Origin: BPGX01 sp037447455
GTDB lineage: Bacteria; Bacteroidota; Bacteroidia; B-17B0; Aurantibacillaceae
Reading direction: 5' to 3'
NCBI GenBank assembly: GCA_037447455.1
Contig: JBBIGQ010000001.1
Span: forward strand, 62,001 to 126,000
DNA: 64,000 nucleotides
Position numbers and translations under genes: made by a program. A model generated the notes under the pieces. That model did no database searches and was not told where the DNA came from. It saw only the letters and a list, made by a program, of their open reading frames with translations. This document shows positions 19,229 to 28,592 of this stretch, piece after piece (the first letter of the stretch is position 1; each line of letters opens with the position of its first letter).

Positions 19229-19443
19229 AATGCTTTTTGGGCAAAATAGCAGAAAAATTAGCAAACAATCAAGGAAAGTTGTTACCGCTAAAAACATAAC
19301 ATGCAAAAAAAGGGTTTAAACAGAGAACAAAGTATACAGCACCAATAAAAAACACTTTATAATTCTCACAATTGCCGGTATTTAGTTAAATAAAAAATAA
19401 GTTTATTTATGTCTATTAAAAATTGAATTTTTAACCTGTATAA

Positions 19444-20142
19444 TTAAACCCAAATATTTTTGGTTAATAATTCATACAACGAACTCATTCCTTCTGTAGC
19501 TTTTTTCTTTATATGTATGACTTCTTTTAAAACACTCTCTGAAAACTCTCCCGGGTCAATAAGATATTTCGGAATATCTGCTGGTGCATAATACAACAAA
19601 CCCGCCGCCGGATAAACGACTAACGAACTACCGACTACAATGAAAATATCCGCCGTTTTGGTGAGTTCAATAGCCAACGACATCATCGGCACCGGCTCGC
19701 CAAACCAAACAATGTGCGGTCGCAATTGAGATCCTTTTTCACAGGTTTCACCTAACTCCAGATTCCATTTATGGATAGGATAAATTAAATCGTCGTGCAC
19801 ACTGCTTCTTACTTTCATAATTTCTCCATGCAAATGAAGGACTCTGGTGCTACCCGCCCTTTCATGCAAATCATCAATATTTTGTGTTATCACCGTTACT
19901 TTATATTTTTTTTCTAATGCGGCAATCAATTTGTGAGCATCGTTGGGTTGTGCCTCCATGCACTGTTTACGACGCATGTTGCAAAATTCAAGAACCAGTT
20001 TTGGATTTCTCCTCCACGCTTCCGGCGTAGCCACTTCTTCTATCGGATAATTTTCCCACAACCCATCGCTGTCACGAAATGTTTTCAAACCACTTTCCAC
20101 ACTTACACCAGCGCCTGTAAATACTACAATGTGTTTGGACAT
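19444..20142 (-). CDS. cobB: Sir2-family NAD-dependent protein deacylase (class III type)
   Basis: 232 aa from ATG 20142 (MSKHIVVFTGAGVS); longer upstream starts lie before the promoter. NAD-binding GAGVS (10-14), FRD (22-24), TQNID (86-90), catalytic His105 in HLHGE, and GSSLVVYPAAGL near the C-terminus. It removes acyl groups from lysine using NAD. The zinc-binding Cys pairs are missing, as in other Bacteroidota class III sirtuins. The succinyl-lysine pocket, Tyr-x-x-Arg in E. coli CobB, reads Cys54-Asn-Met-Arg57, so Tyr is replaced by Cys while Arg is kept. Divergent from the acyl-CoA reductase gene over a 66-bp shared promoter region. Confidence 0.9.
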   Translation of the reverse strand: MSKHIVVFTGAGVSVESGLKTFRDSDGLWENYPIEEVATPEAWRRNPKLVLEFCNMRRKQCMEAQPNDAHKLIAALEKKYKVTVITQNIDDLHERAGSTRVLHLHGEIMKVRSSVHDDLIYPIHKWNLELGETCEKGSQLRPHIVWFGEPVPMMSLAIELTKTADIFIVVGSSLVVYPAAGLLYYAPADIPKYLIDPGEFSESVLKEVIHIKKKATEGMSSLYELLTKNIWV

Positions 20143-20152
20143 TTTTTTTTCG

Positions 20153-20160
20153 CAAAAATA
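20153..20160 (-). promoter_or_regulatory. Sirtuin promoter -7 box
   Basis: Minus-strand TATTTTTG followed by C matches TAnnTTTG and ends 11 nt before ATG 20142, implying a very short leader. Confidence 0.55.
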
Positions 20161-20188
20161 ATGCTTTTCTGTGAAAACTAAAAGATAG

Positions 20189-20196
20189 TACCTTTG
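20189..20196 (+). promoter_or_regulatory. Acyl-CoA reductase promoter -7 box
   Basis: TACCTTTG is an exact -7 match ending 12 nt before ATG 20209; it contains the alternative TTG start at 20194, which argues for the ATG. Confidence 0.6.
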
Positions 20197-20208
20197 TCCC
20201 AAAACATT

Positions 20209-21219
20209 ATGTATCCAAATACCTTTATTCGTTTATCTGAAGAACTAAATAAGTACCTGACCAATCAAAATACACCGTATAAAGAATTAATAGATAAAAG
20301 TATTGAACAAGCAGAGATTCAAAACCCTTGGTTTATTAAAAAATTTGTTTTAACCATGTTGGCACACATTCAATCTTTATGTTCAAAAGAAAGTTTGGAA
20401 CAATATGTAGTCGATATTCCAACGTTAAAGCAATCCAAAAAGATACTTGTCATTGCTGCAGGCAATATTCCTATGGTTTCTTTCAGAGATGTCATGGACG
20501 TCCTTTTATCCGAGCATCACTTAGTATTGAAGCCCTCTTCAAAAGATACTATTTTAATGAAAACACTCATTACAATCTTACAGAATATACAACCCTCTCT
20601 GAGAGAAAAAATAGCCATTTTAGAATCTAATATTAAACGTTCAGAAATCGATGCAGTAATCGCTACCGGCACAAATAATACAGCCATGCACATTCACCAC
20701 TACTTTGCCGACTTTCCAAAAATTGTACGGCATAACCGAACTTCTGTTGCCATTATCACCGAACACACAACCTATGAAGATTTAAAGAATTTATCGCATG
20801 ATGTTTTACTCTATTTTGGACTGGGCTGCAGAAATGTTTCAAAAATTTTTATTCCAAAAAATTTTGATATTCAACGAATATTTAAATCGCTGATAGATTA
20901 TAGTTTTTTAATGCAGCATCATAAATATATGAATAATTACGACTATTATAGAAGTATTTATCTTTTGAATAAAGAATCATTTTTGGAAAATAATTTCATT
21001 ATATTAAAAGAAAGCACCGCCTTACACGCTCCGGTAGCTAATTTGTTTTATGAGTATTATGACTCTATAGACGAAGTACACAATTATATAGAAAACCATC
21101 TCCATGAAATTCAAACAATTGTGGGAGAAAATCAGGTACCTTTTGGAAAAGCACAATATCCTGCTCTGCACGATTTTGATGATGGAATAAATACCAAACA
21201 TTTTTTATGGAACATTTAA
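20209..21219 (+). CDS. LuxC-type acyl-CoA reductase
   Basis: 336 aa from ATG 20209. Aldehyde-dehydrogenase superfamily, LuxC branch: NADPH-binding region with LVIAAGNIPMVSFRD (80-94) and LKPSSKD (107-113), and the catalytic Cys207 in GLGCRNVSKIFIP. It reduces fatty acyl-CoA to aldehyde (or an acyl-enzyme intermediate). Short compared with LuxC (about 480 aa) but of the length usual for the Bacteroidota relatives. No lux genes are near, so bioluminescence is not implied; a role in lipid or wax-like metabolism is inference. Head-to-head with the sirtuin gene. Confidence 0.8.
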   Translation: MYPNTFIRLSEELNKYLTNQNTPYKELIDKSIEQAEIQNPWFIKKFVLTMLAHIQSLCSKESLEQYVVDIPTLKQSKKILVIAAGNIPMVSFRDVMDVLLSEHHLVLKPSSKDTILMKTLITILQNIQPSLREKIAILESNIKRSEIDAVIATGTNNTAMHIHHYFADFPKIVRHNRTSVAIITEHTTYEDLKNLSHDVLLYFGLGCRNVSKIFIPKNFDIQRIFKSLIDYSFLMQHHKYMNNYDYYRSIYLLNKESFLENNFIILKESTALHAPVANLFYEYYDSIDEVHNYIENHLHEIQTIVGENQVPFGKAQYPALHDFDDGINTKHFLWNI

Positions 21220-21294
21220 CCTATAAACTCTATTGAGAAAAACTTTCTGATAAACTTTTTTAAGTACATCTAACTTTAACAGAAAAAACGTGTC

Positions 21295-23367
21295 TTATTT
21301 TTGAACGATTATTTTTTTCTTCACAAATACCTCCTCGGATTGAATAATTAAAAAATAAATACCATTGGAAAGTGCTGACACATCTATAACTTTGGAATGC
21401 ACATCCAGTATTTTTTGCCCCATTACATCCATAATATACGCAGAAAAATTTTCCGATAATGAACCCAAAAACAATTTGTCGGATGCAGGATTAGGATAGA
21501 TAGAAATGTCTCCAAAAATTTTATTTATCTTCTGAACATTTACCAATTCTGCGCTATTGAGGACTTTTTTTCTATCTACATTTAATATCCTTCTATTTTC
21601 TATCAATGTATCATGCTCATAAACAAATGCCACAATATAAAAATTATCAAAGTGATTCTTAAATCCATTGGTGGAAGTGGGGACGGACAATGTGTAGGTA
21701 TTGGTATAAAGATTACCCGCTATTGGCATAGTGGGGATTACAGAAGTATCGCCATAAAAGGGAGTTAAATTTTGATTCAGTACAAACTGATGATGGTATT
21801 CGTAAGCATTAAGAACAAAGGCATTGGCAGCTGATGAAAAATACCCTTTCTGAAAATAATCAGAATAAGGTGTAAAGTAGAAAGAGGATAATTGATTAAA
21901 CCCATTAATAGTAGTATCAGCAGGATTGCCATACACATTGTTTTCAATTAAATACACGCTTACTCTATAATCACCAACAGCGTTTTGCAAAAATGTTGTC
22001 GTTACATCCATTTGAATCGTCCTGAAATTAGTATCCGCACTTATATTTGAAATTTGAATTATACAAGGCGTAATAAAATTTTTCAATGCATTTATTTTAG
22101 ATCTCAATTCACTGCGATAAAAATAATTCCTGTTATCTGAAGAAAAATACTGCCTATTGAGTGTGGCTACTAATGCATTATCCGGCACTCTAAGAAAGTT
22201 AGAAAAAGAATTGGCTATATTGGATTTCAAGGAGTCCTTTAGATGAATTTGAACAGCAATAAGATTGGTGTCTGTTTGTTGAAGTATTCTTAACGTATCC
22301 TGATTAGCCGGAGCATCCGGGAAGCCCGCATCTGTAATTTGTTCTACTATAACTTTTGGAGAAACAGATGTATTTAATACAGATAAATAATACGAAATAG
22401 TATCATTAAAGGGATTTTGATCGCTTTGTCCATTCAGTTGATTCACCCATATTTTCACTTTATACAAACCGGCGGTATTGATAGAACCCGTATTGGTAAA
22501 TGCCAGTGTAGTGGTATTCAATGGTAATAGATTAGTATTCAATGCAAAGGATTGAGCATTATACGCTATGCCCTGAATACTGTATGCCAATTGAACATTA
22601 GAAATGGTTTGATACCCTGCATTTTTAAGTCGTGCATTAAGATTAAAATTTTGATTCACTAAAACATATTTTACATTATTTACATTCTCAAGTGCCACAT
22701 CATTCGCATAAGGTAAATTCTCTACTGTAATATCATCTAACCAAAGCTGATACTTTTGATTTGAAATATTTTTGAAGGCAATACGAATACTTTGACCGGA
22801 ATAATTGGCCAGTGAGATGCTTCTTTGTATCCAGTTTTGCTTTTCACCGCCACCACTCGTGTTATTGTCATTGAGTTGAAAAACCTTATTACTGTTGTTG
22901 AAAATACCCGTATCCGCAACACTTGTGTTTGTAGATATATACACTGCATACCCATCGGCATAGGTTGGGTCCGGCGCCATGGCTTTCCAATGCAAAACTG
23001 AATTCACAGAAATACCGTTTATAACTGGTAACAATATCCATCTGCTGATAACTTTATTTGTATCTACCCAGGAGGTGGATACTAAAAATGTATCTTTAAT
23101 AATAGGATTATACAAAATACCCCACGCTTTGTACTTTAAACTATCTGTATGAAAAGGAGCATTGGGATGAATAGAGGAACCCGCATTATTTCTGTACCCT
23201 TCACTTAAATCCATGAAGCCCGATGGTATAGTAGTATAGGTGGTTGTAACATACGACGTCGTGTGGGTGGAAAGAGAAAACATATTAAACTTTTCCTGAA
23301 AAATAATTTGCGGAAAAGTGCGTAAAAAAAATAAGCAATATACCCCCCAGATGATATTTTTTTTCAT
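21295..23367 (-). CDS. Secreted adhesin-like protein (choice-of-anchor J) with T9SS sorting domain
   Basis: 690 aa. Hydrophobic export signal within residues 1-19. Residues about 20-220 form a jellyroll of the choice-of-anchor J / cleaved-adhesin type (EKFNM..., LHWKAMAPDPTYADGYAVYIST, IRIAFKN, LWLDDI). A CARDB-like beta-sandwich follows (about 225-335). The tail (about 615-690) is a T9SS sorting domain: ISIYPNPASDKLFL, MDVMGQKIL, LSNGIYFLII, then KKKIIVQK. It should be surface-exposed or released through type IX secretion. Last gene of a tolC-cupin-T9SS protein run with 3- and 11-nt gaps, suggesting one transcript. Ligand unknown. Confidence 0.85.
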   Translation of the reverse strand: MKKNIIWGVYCLFFLRTFPQIIFQEKFNMFSLSTHTTSYVTTTYTTIPSGFMDLSEGYRNNAGSSIHPNAPFHTDSLKYKAWGILYNPIIKDTFLVSTSWVDTNKVISRWILLPVINGISVNSVLHWKAMAPDPTYADGYAVYISTNTSVADTGIFNNSNKVFQLNDNNTSGGGEKQNWIQRSISLANYSGQSIRIAFKNISNQKYQLWLDDITVENLPYANDVALENVNNVKYVLVNQNFNLNARLKNAGYQTISNVQLAYSIQGIAYNAQSFALNTNLLPLNTTTLAFTNTGSINTAGLYKVKIWVNQLNGQSDQNPFNDTISYYLSVLNTSVSPKVIVEQITDAGFPDAPANQDTLRILQQTDTNLIAVQIHLKDSLKSNIANSFSNFLRVPDNALVATLNRQYFSSDNRNYFYRSELRSKINALKNFITPCIIQISNISADTNFRTIQMDVTTTFLQNAVGDYRVSVYLIENNVYGNPADTTINGFNQLSSFYFTPYSDYFQKGYFSSAANAFVLNAYEYHHQFVLNQNLTPFYGDTSVIPTMPIAGNLYTNTYTLSVPTSTNGFKNHFDNFYIVAFVYEHDTLIENRRILNVDRKKVLNSAELVNVQKINKIFGDISIYPNPASDKLFLGSLSENFSAYIMDVMGQKILDVHSKVIDVSALSNGIYFLIIQSEEVFVKKKIIVQK

Positions 23368-23378
23368 TCAGAATACAT

Positions 23379-23789
23379 TTATTGTTCAAGTAAAACTCTA
23401 TCCTTCCCATCAAAATATGGCGATTGAATGCTCACTACTTTGAGTGGTTTTTTAGAAGTTGTTATGACCTTATGAGCAGTATTTTTAGGAATGAATACAA
23501 CATCGCCTTTTTTAATATGGTATTCGTTATTGCCGACCTGCATTTTGCCTTCACCGTCCAGCACAACCACATGTTCTGAATGGTTCAAATGTTTATGCAG
23601 CTTTACTTCTTTTTTGATAATAATCACAAAGCCCGATGACAATGAATCGGAAGACGTGGGCTTTACATAAATGTTATCGGTTTTTGTAGCAATACCGATA
23701 CTATCCGCTGAAAGATGCACCTGGGCACATACAGTTTGAAAAAACAGATGCAATAGAAAAATGCTCAATAAAAATTTTCTATACTGCAT
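23379..23789 (-). CDS. Exported cupin-domain protein
   Basis: 136 aa. Signal peptide about 1-22 (MQYRKFLLSIFLLHLFFQTVCAQ). The cupin fold covers about 45-125, with metal-ligand candidates HKHLNHSEHVVVLDGEG (motif 1: His, His, Glu) and DVVFIPKNTAHKV (motif 2: His). It probably binds a divalent metal in the periplasm; no reaction can be assigned. Lies 3 nt after the tolC stop and 11 nt before the T9SS protein, so it belongs to that operon. Confidence 0.8.
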   Translation of the reverse strand: MQYRKFLLSIFLLHLFFQTVCAQVHLSADSIGIATKTDNIYVKPTSSDSLSSGFVIIIKKEVKLHKHLNHSEHVVVLDGEGKMQVGNNEYHIKKGDVVFIPKNTAHKVITTSKKPLKVVSIQSPYFDGKDRVLLEQ

Positions 23790-23792
23790 ATC

Positions 23793-25223
23793 TTAAAAGT
23801 TTAAAGGTTTTCCGGCATAAAATTCCAAAATTTTTAATTTAAAAAACAAATCATATTTGGCCTGCAACAAATTCAGTTCAACACTTGTTTTCCTGTTTTG
23901 AGAAACCGAATAATCAAAATAAGATAATGCGCCCTGTTGATATTTTTCTTTATTCAAATCAAAAGACAATTGACTGGCTTCAAACGATTTCAAGCTGGCT
24001 TCGTATTTTTGAAGAGCCGCTTTAGCATTGGTGTATGCCTGTACAATAGTTTTATACAAATTCTGATTGTTTAAATCAAAATTATATTTAGCATTCAGTA
24101 CATTGAGTTGAGCATTTTGAATGGCGGTATGTGTATTTAACCCGTTGAACAGCGGAATATTTAAATTAAATCCGAGAGTCTGATTAAAATTATCTTTATA
24201 CTGTTGCATAAATGGTGTTTTTTCTAAAACCGGCAGTTGTTGTGAATATACTAGCGGACCAAAGCCGGGGATGGTTCCCAGTGTATCTGTTTGCGTTTGA
24301 TAGCCAATAATTCTCTTCGCCAGTCCTGAATAGCCGGTTGCTAAAGACGCGCTTATACTGAATACCGGACTTCTTCTTCCCTTGTTGGCTTTCAGAATAT
24401 ATTCATTGGCTTTCAGTTGATATGCTCTGCTTTTTACAGATGGTTGTGTTTTGAGGGCTATGGTATAAATATCTTCTGCTGTGTATTGACTTAAAATATC
24501 TGCATTTATCTGAATCTCTGGTTTTACAAGATCCAAAGTTGACTGAACAGGAAGATCGAGTAATTGTTTTAATACGAGCACATTCAGTTCCAGATTATTT
24601 TTGGCATTGATAACATTCAATTGATCGTTTGCTAATTGAGCTTCAATATCCTTAAGTGTTGAAATGGTAGCACTGCCCTGCTCTACTAAAATTTTTGTTT
24701 TATCGTATTGTTGTTTGGTAATTTCATATTGCGCCTGATTGACGTTTAATACATCCTGCGACAATAACACATTCACATAAGCAGTAGCGACATTGACCAT
24801 CAAATCATTTTTTTGTTGCCCCAGATTTTCTTTCGCAGAAAAGTAATTCATTTTATTGGACTGAATGGTATGATACTGTGCCAGTCCTGACCAGATAGTC
24901 CATTGAGTGGTTAAAAAGAAATTTTGAGACAATACCTGCGTATTAGCAAACGTATTGGTGTATCGGTCTATTGTTCGACCATACTGATAGATGTGCGCTG
25001 CGCCGGCATTTATAGATGGTAAGGTCTGTGCTTGTGATTGCAGTGAATTGTTTTTAGAAACATTTAAATTGACATCTGATATTTTTAGATTTAAATTATT
25101 TCGAATGGCCATATCAATACATTGCTGAAGATTTAAGGTAGTAGTTTGAGCATGGTTGAAATAAAAATAAAATAAACAAACACTGAAAAATAAACGATGT
25201 AATTTAAACTGAAAGGTCTTCAT
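23793..25223 (-). CDS. TolC-family outer-membrane efflux channel
   Basis: 476 aa. Signal peptide about 1-25, then the duplicated OEP repeat: long helices with LQQCIDMAIRNNLNLK near the start and the second repeat starting near residue 240 (DIYTIALKTQPSVKSRAYQL). It forms an outer-membrane/periplasmic tunnel for a drug, metal or type I exporter. The usual membrane-fusion protein and RND or ABC pump genes are not adjacent; instead a cupin and a T9SS protein follow. Partner therefore unknown. Confidence 0.9.
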   Translation of the reverse strand: MKTFQFKLHRLFFSVCLFYFYFNHAQTTTLNLQQCIDMAIRNNLNLKISDVNLNVSKNNSLQSQAQTLPSINAGAAHIYQYGRTIDRYTNTFANTQVLSQNFFLTTQWTIWSGLAQYHTIQSNKMNYFSAKENLGQQKNDLMVNVATAYVNVLLSQDVLNVNQAQYEITKQQYDKTKILVEQGSATISTLKDIEAQLANDQLNVINAKNNLELNVLVLKQLLDLPVQSTLDLVKPEIQINADILSQYTAEDIYTIALKTQPSVKSRAYQLKANEYILKANKGRRSPVFSISASLATGYSGLAKRIIGYQTQTDTLGTIPGFGPLVYSQQLPVLEKTPFMQQYKDNFNQTLGFNLNIPLFNGLNTHTAIQNAQLNVLNAKYNFDLNNQNLYKTIVQAYTNAKAALQKYEASLKSFEASQLSFDLNKEKYQQGALSYFDYSVSQNRKTSVELNLLQAKYDLFFKLKILEFYAGKPLNF

Positions 25224-25264
25224 TTTTTAATACCGAATGGCGAATATACATTAAACTTCCCTGT

Positions 25265-25705
25265 TTATGCTTTTTGATTTAAAATAGTTTTCTCCATTAA
25301 ATAGTGCTGTATAGAATTAAACAAGATATGCGAAGGACGAATTAGAATATACGCATGATGTTGATAAAAAGGAACTGCATTTGACCTGGCATGTAAAAGT
25401 ATATTTTGAATATTTCTATCTTGTGCGGCTTGTTCCAGAAAAGTCAGAATTTGACTTCCCAGTCCCTGTCCTCTGTAATCAGGATGTACCGCCATATATC
25501 TTATTTGTGCAGTTGTTGCATTCAATACGTCTAATCGTCCACAGGCAACACATTGGTTTTCATGTTCTATAAAAGCATTGAGTGATTGGTGATCCAACAC
25601 ATCAAAGGTGCTCTCAAAGGACTGTCCCCAGGGTTTTCTCAACACTTCATATCGTAACAAAAAAATTTTTTGCAAATCGTGTTCGCTTTGAGCAATTTGT
25701 ATCAT
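25265..25705 (-). CDS. GNAT-family N-acetyltransferase
   Basis: 146 aa, a single GNAT domain. Acetyl-CoA-binding motif A is YRGQGLGSQIL (Q/R-x-x-G-x-G), preceded by the strand IRYMAVHPDYRG; the N-terminal LRYEVLRKPWGQ resembles the ElaA/YjcF-type GNATs. Substrate unknown. The start ATG overlaps the end of the CoA-transferase gene by four bases (ATGA), so the two are one transcriptional unit. Confidence 0.85.
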   Translation of the reverse strand: MIQIAQSEHDLQKIFLLRYEVLRKPWGQSFESTFDVLDHQSLNAFIEHENQCVACGRLDVLNATTAQIRYMAVHPDYRGQGLGSQILTFLEQAAQDRNIQNILLHARSNAVPFYQHHAYILIRPSHILFNSIQHYLMEKTILNQKA

Positions 25706-26775
25706 AGCATTTCAAAGGCAATTGAAGTTATAATAGAATAAGTTCTATCACCTATTACAACTGGTTTAATTAATTTTTGAGATGGCTCGTTTGTCAAAAC
25801 CTCCTGAACATCCTTTATCAAAGCCACCGGCACATCTTCTTTTATACACGTGTTGTAAATATAGGCACTTGTGAATGTCTGAATTTTCTGACTGAGAATG
25901 TTATACAGTTCATCTCTGTATTTTACACGATGGGCATTGGATGAAAATTTTTCTTCATAAGCAACAGAAGGCATTTCAAGTAGGGCACATAGTTTAGAAA
26001 ACTGTTTATCAGATCCTATAGCAAAGGTAATGAGTTTTTTGTCTCTTGTTTCAAAGATTTCACCATAGGGGGCGATATTCGGATGCAGCGCACCCATCGG
26101 CGGTGGATTGTACCCAGAAACCAAATAATTGGTGGCCTGATTGACTAAACTACATACGGCGGCATCATAAAGAGAACAATGAATGTGAGCACCTTTGTTG
26201 GTTTTTATCCGTTGATATAAAGCTAGTAAAATACCCTCCTTAATGTGATGTGCTGCTAAAATATCTATCAAAGCTACGGGCATTTTATTAGGCATTTGCC
26301 CGGCTTTCCTGTTCAAATACATAAATCCTGTTTCGGCCTGTAAAATCAGGTCGTACGCTGTTCTTGGATTATCTTTTTCAAAGCCCGTGATGTGGGCATA
26401 AATCAGAGAAGGATTGATTTTACTTAAAGTGTTGTAATCTAATTGGAATTTTACAGCATCGTTTTTTTTAAAATTGCAAATGAAAATATCGGTTTCTGAA
26501 ATAGTTCTATGCACAAATTGGACTGCAGCGGGATTGTTGAAATCTAAATGTTGAATTTTTTTAAAGGCATTTACCGAAAGATAATACGCACTCATTGTGT
26601 TTTCTGCATTCTCCTTAGGATTTTTCCATTGGCGTGTTACATCACCACCGGTCGTGGCATTTTCAATTTTTAAAACATCCGCCCCCAATTCTGCTAAAAA
26701 CATACCCACCGAAGGGCCCGCTAATACGCTTGATACATCTAAAACTTTAATATCTTTTAAGAGAGTGCTTATCAA
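25702..26775 (-). CDS. CaiB/BaiF family (class III) CoA-transferase
   Basis: Moves CoA between organic acids through a ternary complex. N-terminal LKDIKVLDVSSVLAGPSVGMFLAELGADVLKIE is the family signature, and the catalytic Asp (Asp169 of formyl-CoA transferase) is the Asp of VALIDILAA. 357 residues are read from TTG 26775; a longer reading from TTG 26790 would place the start inside the -7 box TATATTTG (26788-26795), and the next ATG is 29 codons in, within the conserved region, so a TTG start is required. Short leader. Substrate cannot be told (racemase relatives such as AMACR exist). Followed by a GNAT gene in the same unit. Confidence 0.85.
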   Translation of the reverse strand: MISTLLKDIKVLDVSSVLAGPSVGMFLAELGADVLKIENATTGGDVTRQWKNPKENAENTMSAYYLSVNAFKKIQHLDFNNPAAVQFVHRTISETDIFICNFKKNDAVKFQLDYNTLSKINPSLIYAHITGFEKDNPRTAYDLILQAETGFMYLNRKAGQMPNKMPVALIDILAAHHIKEGILLALYQRIKTNKGAHIHCSLYDAAVCSLVNQATNYLVSGYNPPPMGALHPNIAPYGEIFETRDKKLITFAIGSDKQFSKLCALLEMPSVAYEEKFSSNAHRVKYRDELYNILSQKIQTFTSAYIYNTCIKEDVPVALIKDVQEVLTNEPSQKLIKPVVIGDRTYSIITSIAFEML

Positions 26776-26787
26776 ATTTTTTTGAGA

Positions 26788-26795
26788 CAAATATA
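26788..26795 (-). promoter_or_regulatory. CoA-transferase promoter -7 box
   Basis: Minus-strand TATATTTG matches TAnnTTTG exactly. It ends 12 nt before TTG 26775 and contains the alternative TTG 26790. Confidence 0.6.
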
Positions 26796-26940
26796 GCAGA
26801 ATTACTGCGTTTAATTAAACCGAAGCATTTACGGCCTATCAGACACTCTAATGTTCATGAGGTACAATGAATTTTTTATGATTTTAATCATTGATTTTTA
26901 AAACATAAAATGCTGTTATTTGCACCAAATGTAAAAAAAT

Positions 26941-27360
26941 ATGAGTAAACAAGAAATTGACCTTAAATGGGAAGAAGGCATGCTGTTTCATTCTCTTGTA
27001 AATGGTCACAAGGTGTATGTAGATGCAGATGTATCTGTGGGCGGATCAAACAAGGCACCACGCCCCAAACCATTGATGTTAGTGGCTTTAGCCGGCTGCA
27101 CAGCCATGGACGTGGTATCTTTATTAAACAAAATGCGTGTGCCGTTTGAATATTTTAATGTAAAAGTATTGGCCGAACTAACAGAAGAACATCCAAAAGT
27201 GTATTCCAAAGTGCATTTGATTTATCAGATAAAGGGCGAAAACATTGACAAAGAAAAAGTAGAAAAAGCAGTGAATTTATCACAGGAAAAATACTGCGGT
27301 GTTGGTGCTATGTTTAAAAAATTTGCAGATTATACCTTTGAGATAGAGTATTTAAACTAA
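26941..27360 (+). CDS. OsmC/Ohr-family thiol peroxidase-like protein
   Basis: 139 aa, one OsmC domain. The two redox Cys are in ALAGCTAMDV and EKYCGVGAMF, the expected spacing for the family, which reduces organic or lipid hydroperoxides. The GSNKAPRPKPLMLVALAGC stretch is typical of the OsmC (not Ohr) branch in Bacteroidota. Stands alone between divergent caiB and convergent patatin genes. May belong to the OxyR response; no operator was seen. Confidence 0.9.
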   Translation: MSKQEIDLKWEEGMLFHSLVNGHKVYVDADVSVGGSNKAPRPKPLMLVALAGCTAMDVVSLLNKMRVPFEYFNVKVLAELTEEHPKVYSKVHLIYQIKGENIDKEKVEKAVNLSQEKYCGVGAMFKKFADYTFEIEYLN

Positions 27361-27467
27361 AAAAATTGAATCGTCGCGGTGCGGACCATTTCTTTTTCTT
27401 TGCGACTTTGCATGAATTTTTTACAGATGATAAGAATAACAAGATTGATTGTCTTTAATTTGACATT

Positions 27468-28469
27468 TTAAAAGGGGAAAACAATCGTATCTTCTTTTCC
27501 GATTTTTTCAATATTCTTTTTAATCCAGATATCACAGGCCTTGTAGCCACATTCTTTGAGTTTATTTAAAAAATTCCATGATGTATTAAATTTACTGGAT
27601 AAGTTTAAATCCTGTAAATACTCATCTGCTGAAATTTGGTGTAAAAAGATCTTTTTTAATTTACCATTAAGTGTTATATCTTGTTCTAATAATTCATTTC
27701 TAAATTTAATAGCTTTCAGTTCATGCATCAAAGCAGAATTAAAACTGATTTCGTTAATGCGGTCTTTAATTTCTTCAATAGAAGAAGGTATTTTCTGGAT
27801 ATTAAAAAGATTGACTTGCACAATAAGAATATCGTTTGTATCGGGTGTGTTTTTAATAAGTGGATCCAGTGGTGGGTTTCCCATATAACCACCGTCCCAG
27901 TAATATTCACCATCTATTTCCACCGGCTTGAACAAATAAGGCAAGCAAGCCGAAGCCAGTATGCTTTGTACGGTCAATTCTTCTGCATTAAAAATTTTAG
28001 GCAAGCCGGTTTTTACATTCGTAGCGCATACAAATAATTTTTGTGGTTTTAGTTTTTGTAATTCCTCAAAATCAATGAGTGTGGTGAGTATTTTTTCTAA
28101 TGGATTATAGTTTAAAGGATTGAACTGAGATGGCGAAAAATTTTCTGTAATCAGTTCAAAGGTCCTGTAAAAAGGTGAAAAGCTCAGATTGCCCTGACTT
28201 GTAAGCGTATCTACCAAGGTGGGCTGTAACATGAACCATTGTCCCACCAAAGACACTTTATACCAAAATTTCACTAATAAATGTTTGGCCAAGTTCTTTC
28301 CACCTTTATGAAGTCCGTACAATGTTATGACCGCATTCATAGCACCGGCACTTGTTCCACAAATTCCATCAATTTTGATACTCTCTTCATCTAACAATCT
28401 GTCTATTACGCCCCATGTAAAAGCCCCGTGCGCTCCCCCGCCCTGCAGGGCTAAATCAATTTTTTTCAT
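27468..28469 (-). CDS. Patatin-like phospholipase
   Basis: 333 aa. Patatin domain with the oxyanion GGGAHGAF (10-17), nucleophile Ser40 in GTSAG and catalytic Asp192 in WDGGYMGNPP, giving the Ser-Asp dyad. It hydrolyses acyl esters of lipids. No signal peptide, and no C-terminal beta-barrel (unlike FplA/PlpD), so probably cytosolic or membrane-peripheral. Monocistronic by spacing; the secA gene ends 124 nt downstream on the same strand. Confidence 0.9.
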   Translation of the reverse strand: MKKIDLALQGGGAHGAFTWGVIDRLLDEESIKIDGICGTSAGAMNAVITLYGLHKGGKNLAKHLLVKFWYKVSLVGQWFMLQPTLVDTLTSQGNLSFSPFYRTFELITENFSPSQFNPLNYNPLEKILTTLIDFEELQKLKPQKLFVCATNVKTGLPKIFNAEELTVQSILASACLPYLFKPVEIDGEYYWDGGYMGNPPLDPLIKNTPDTNDILIVQVNLFNIQKIPSSIEEIKDRINEISFNSALMHELKAIKFRNELLEQDITLNGKLKKIFLHQISADEYLQDLNLSSKFNTSWNFLNKLKECGYKACDIWIKKNIEKIGKEDTIVFPF

Positions 28470-28592
28470 GTTTTATATTTTTTCATGTTTTACGAAAAAT
28501 TTGCAGAAAGGTTAGCATGAGGACCGTTTATTTTTAATGAAAATGTACTACGGTTTTCTATTTATATAAAAGATAAATGTGCTACATTCCGC

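Noticed and set aside
19229..19306. Hydrophobic N-terminal extension of the aminotransferase as a membrane anchor
   Set aside because: The region overlaps the probable promoter and relatives begin at the MPNISEKA position.
20209..21219. LuxC as a sign of bioluminescence
   Set aside because: No luxABDE genes nearby; LuxC-type reductases are widespread in non-luminous Bacteroidota.
27372..27407. GTCGC...GCGAC inverted repeat between osmC and patatin genes as a terminator
   Set aside because: Five-base stem with a long loop and no T tract.
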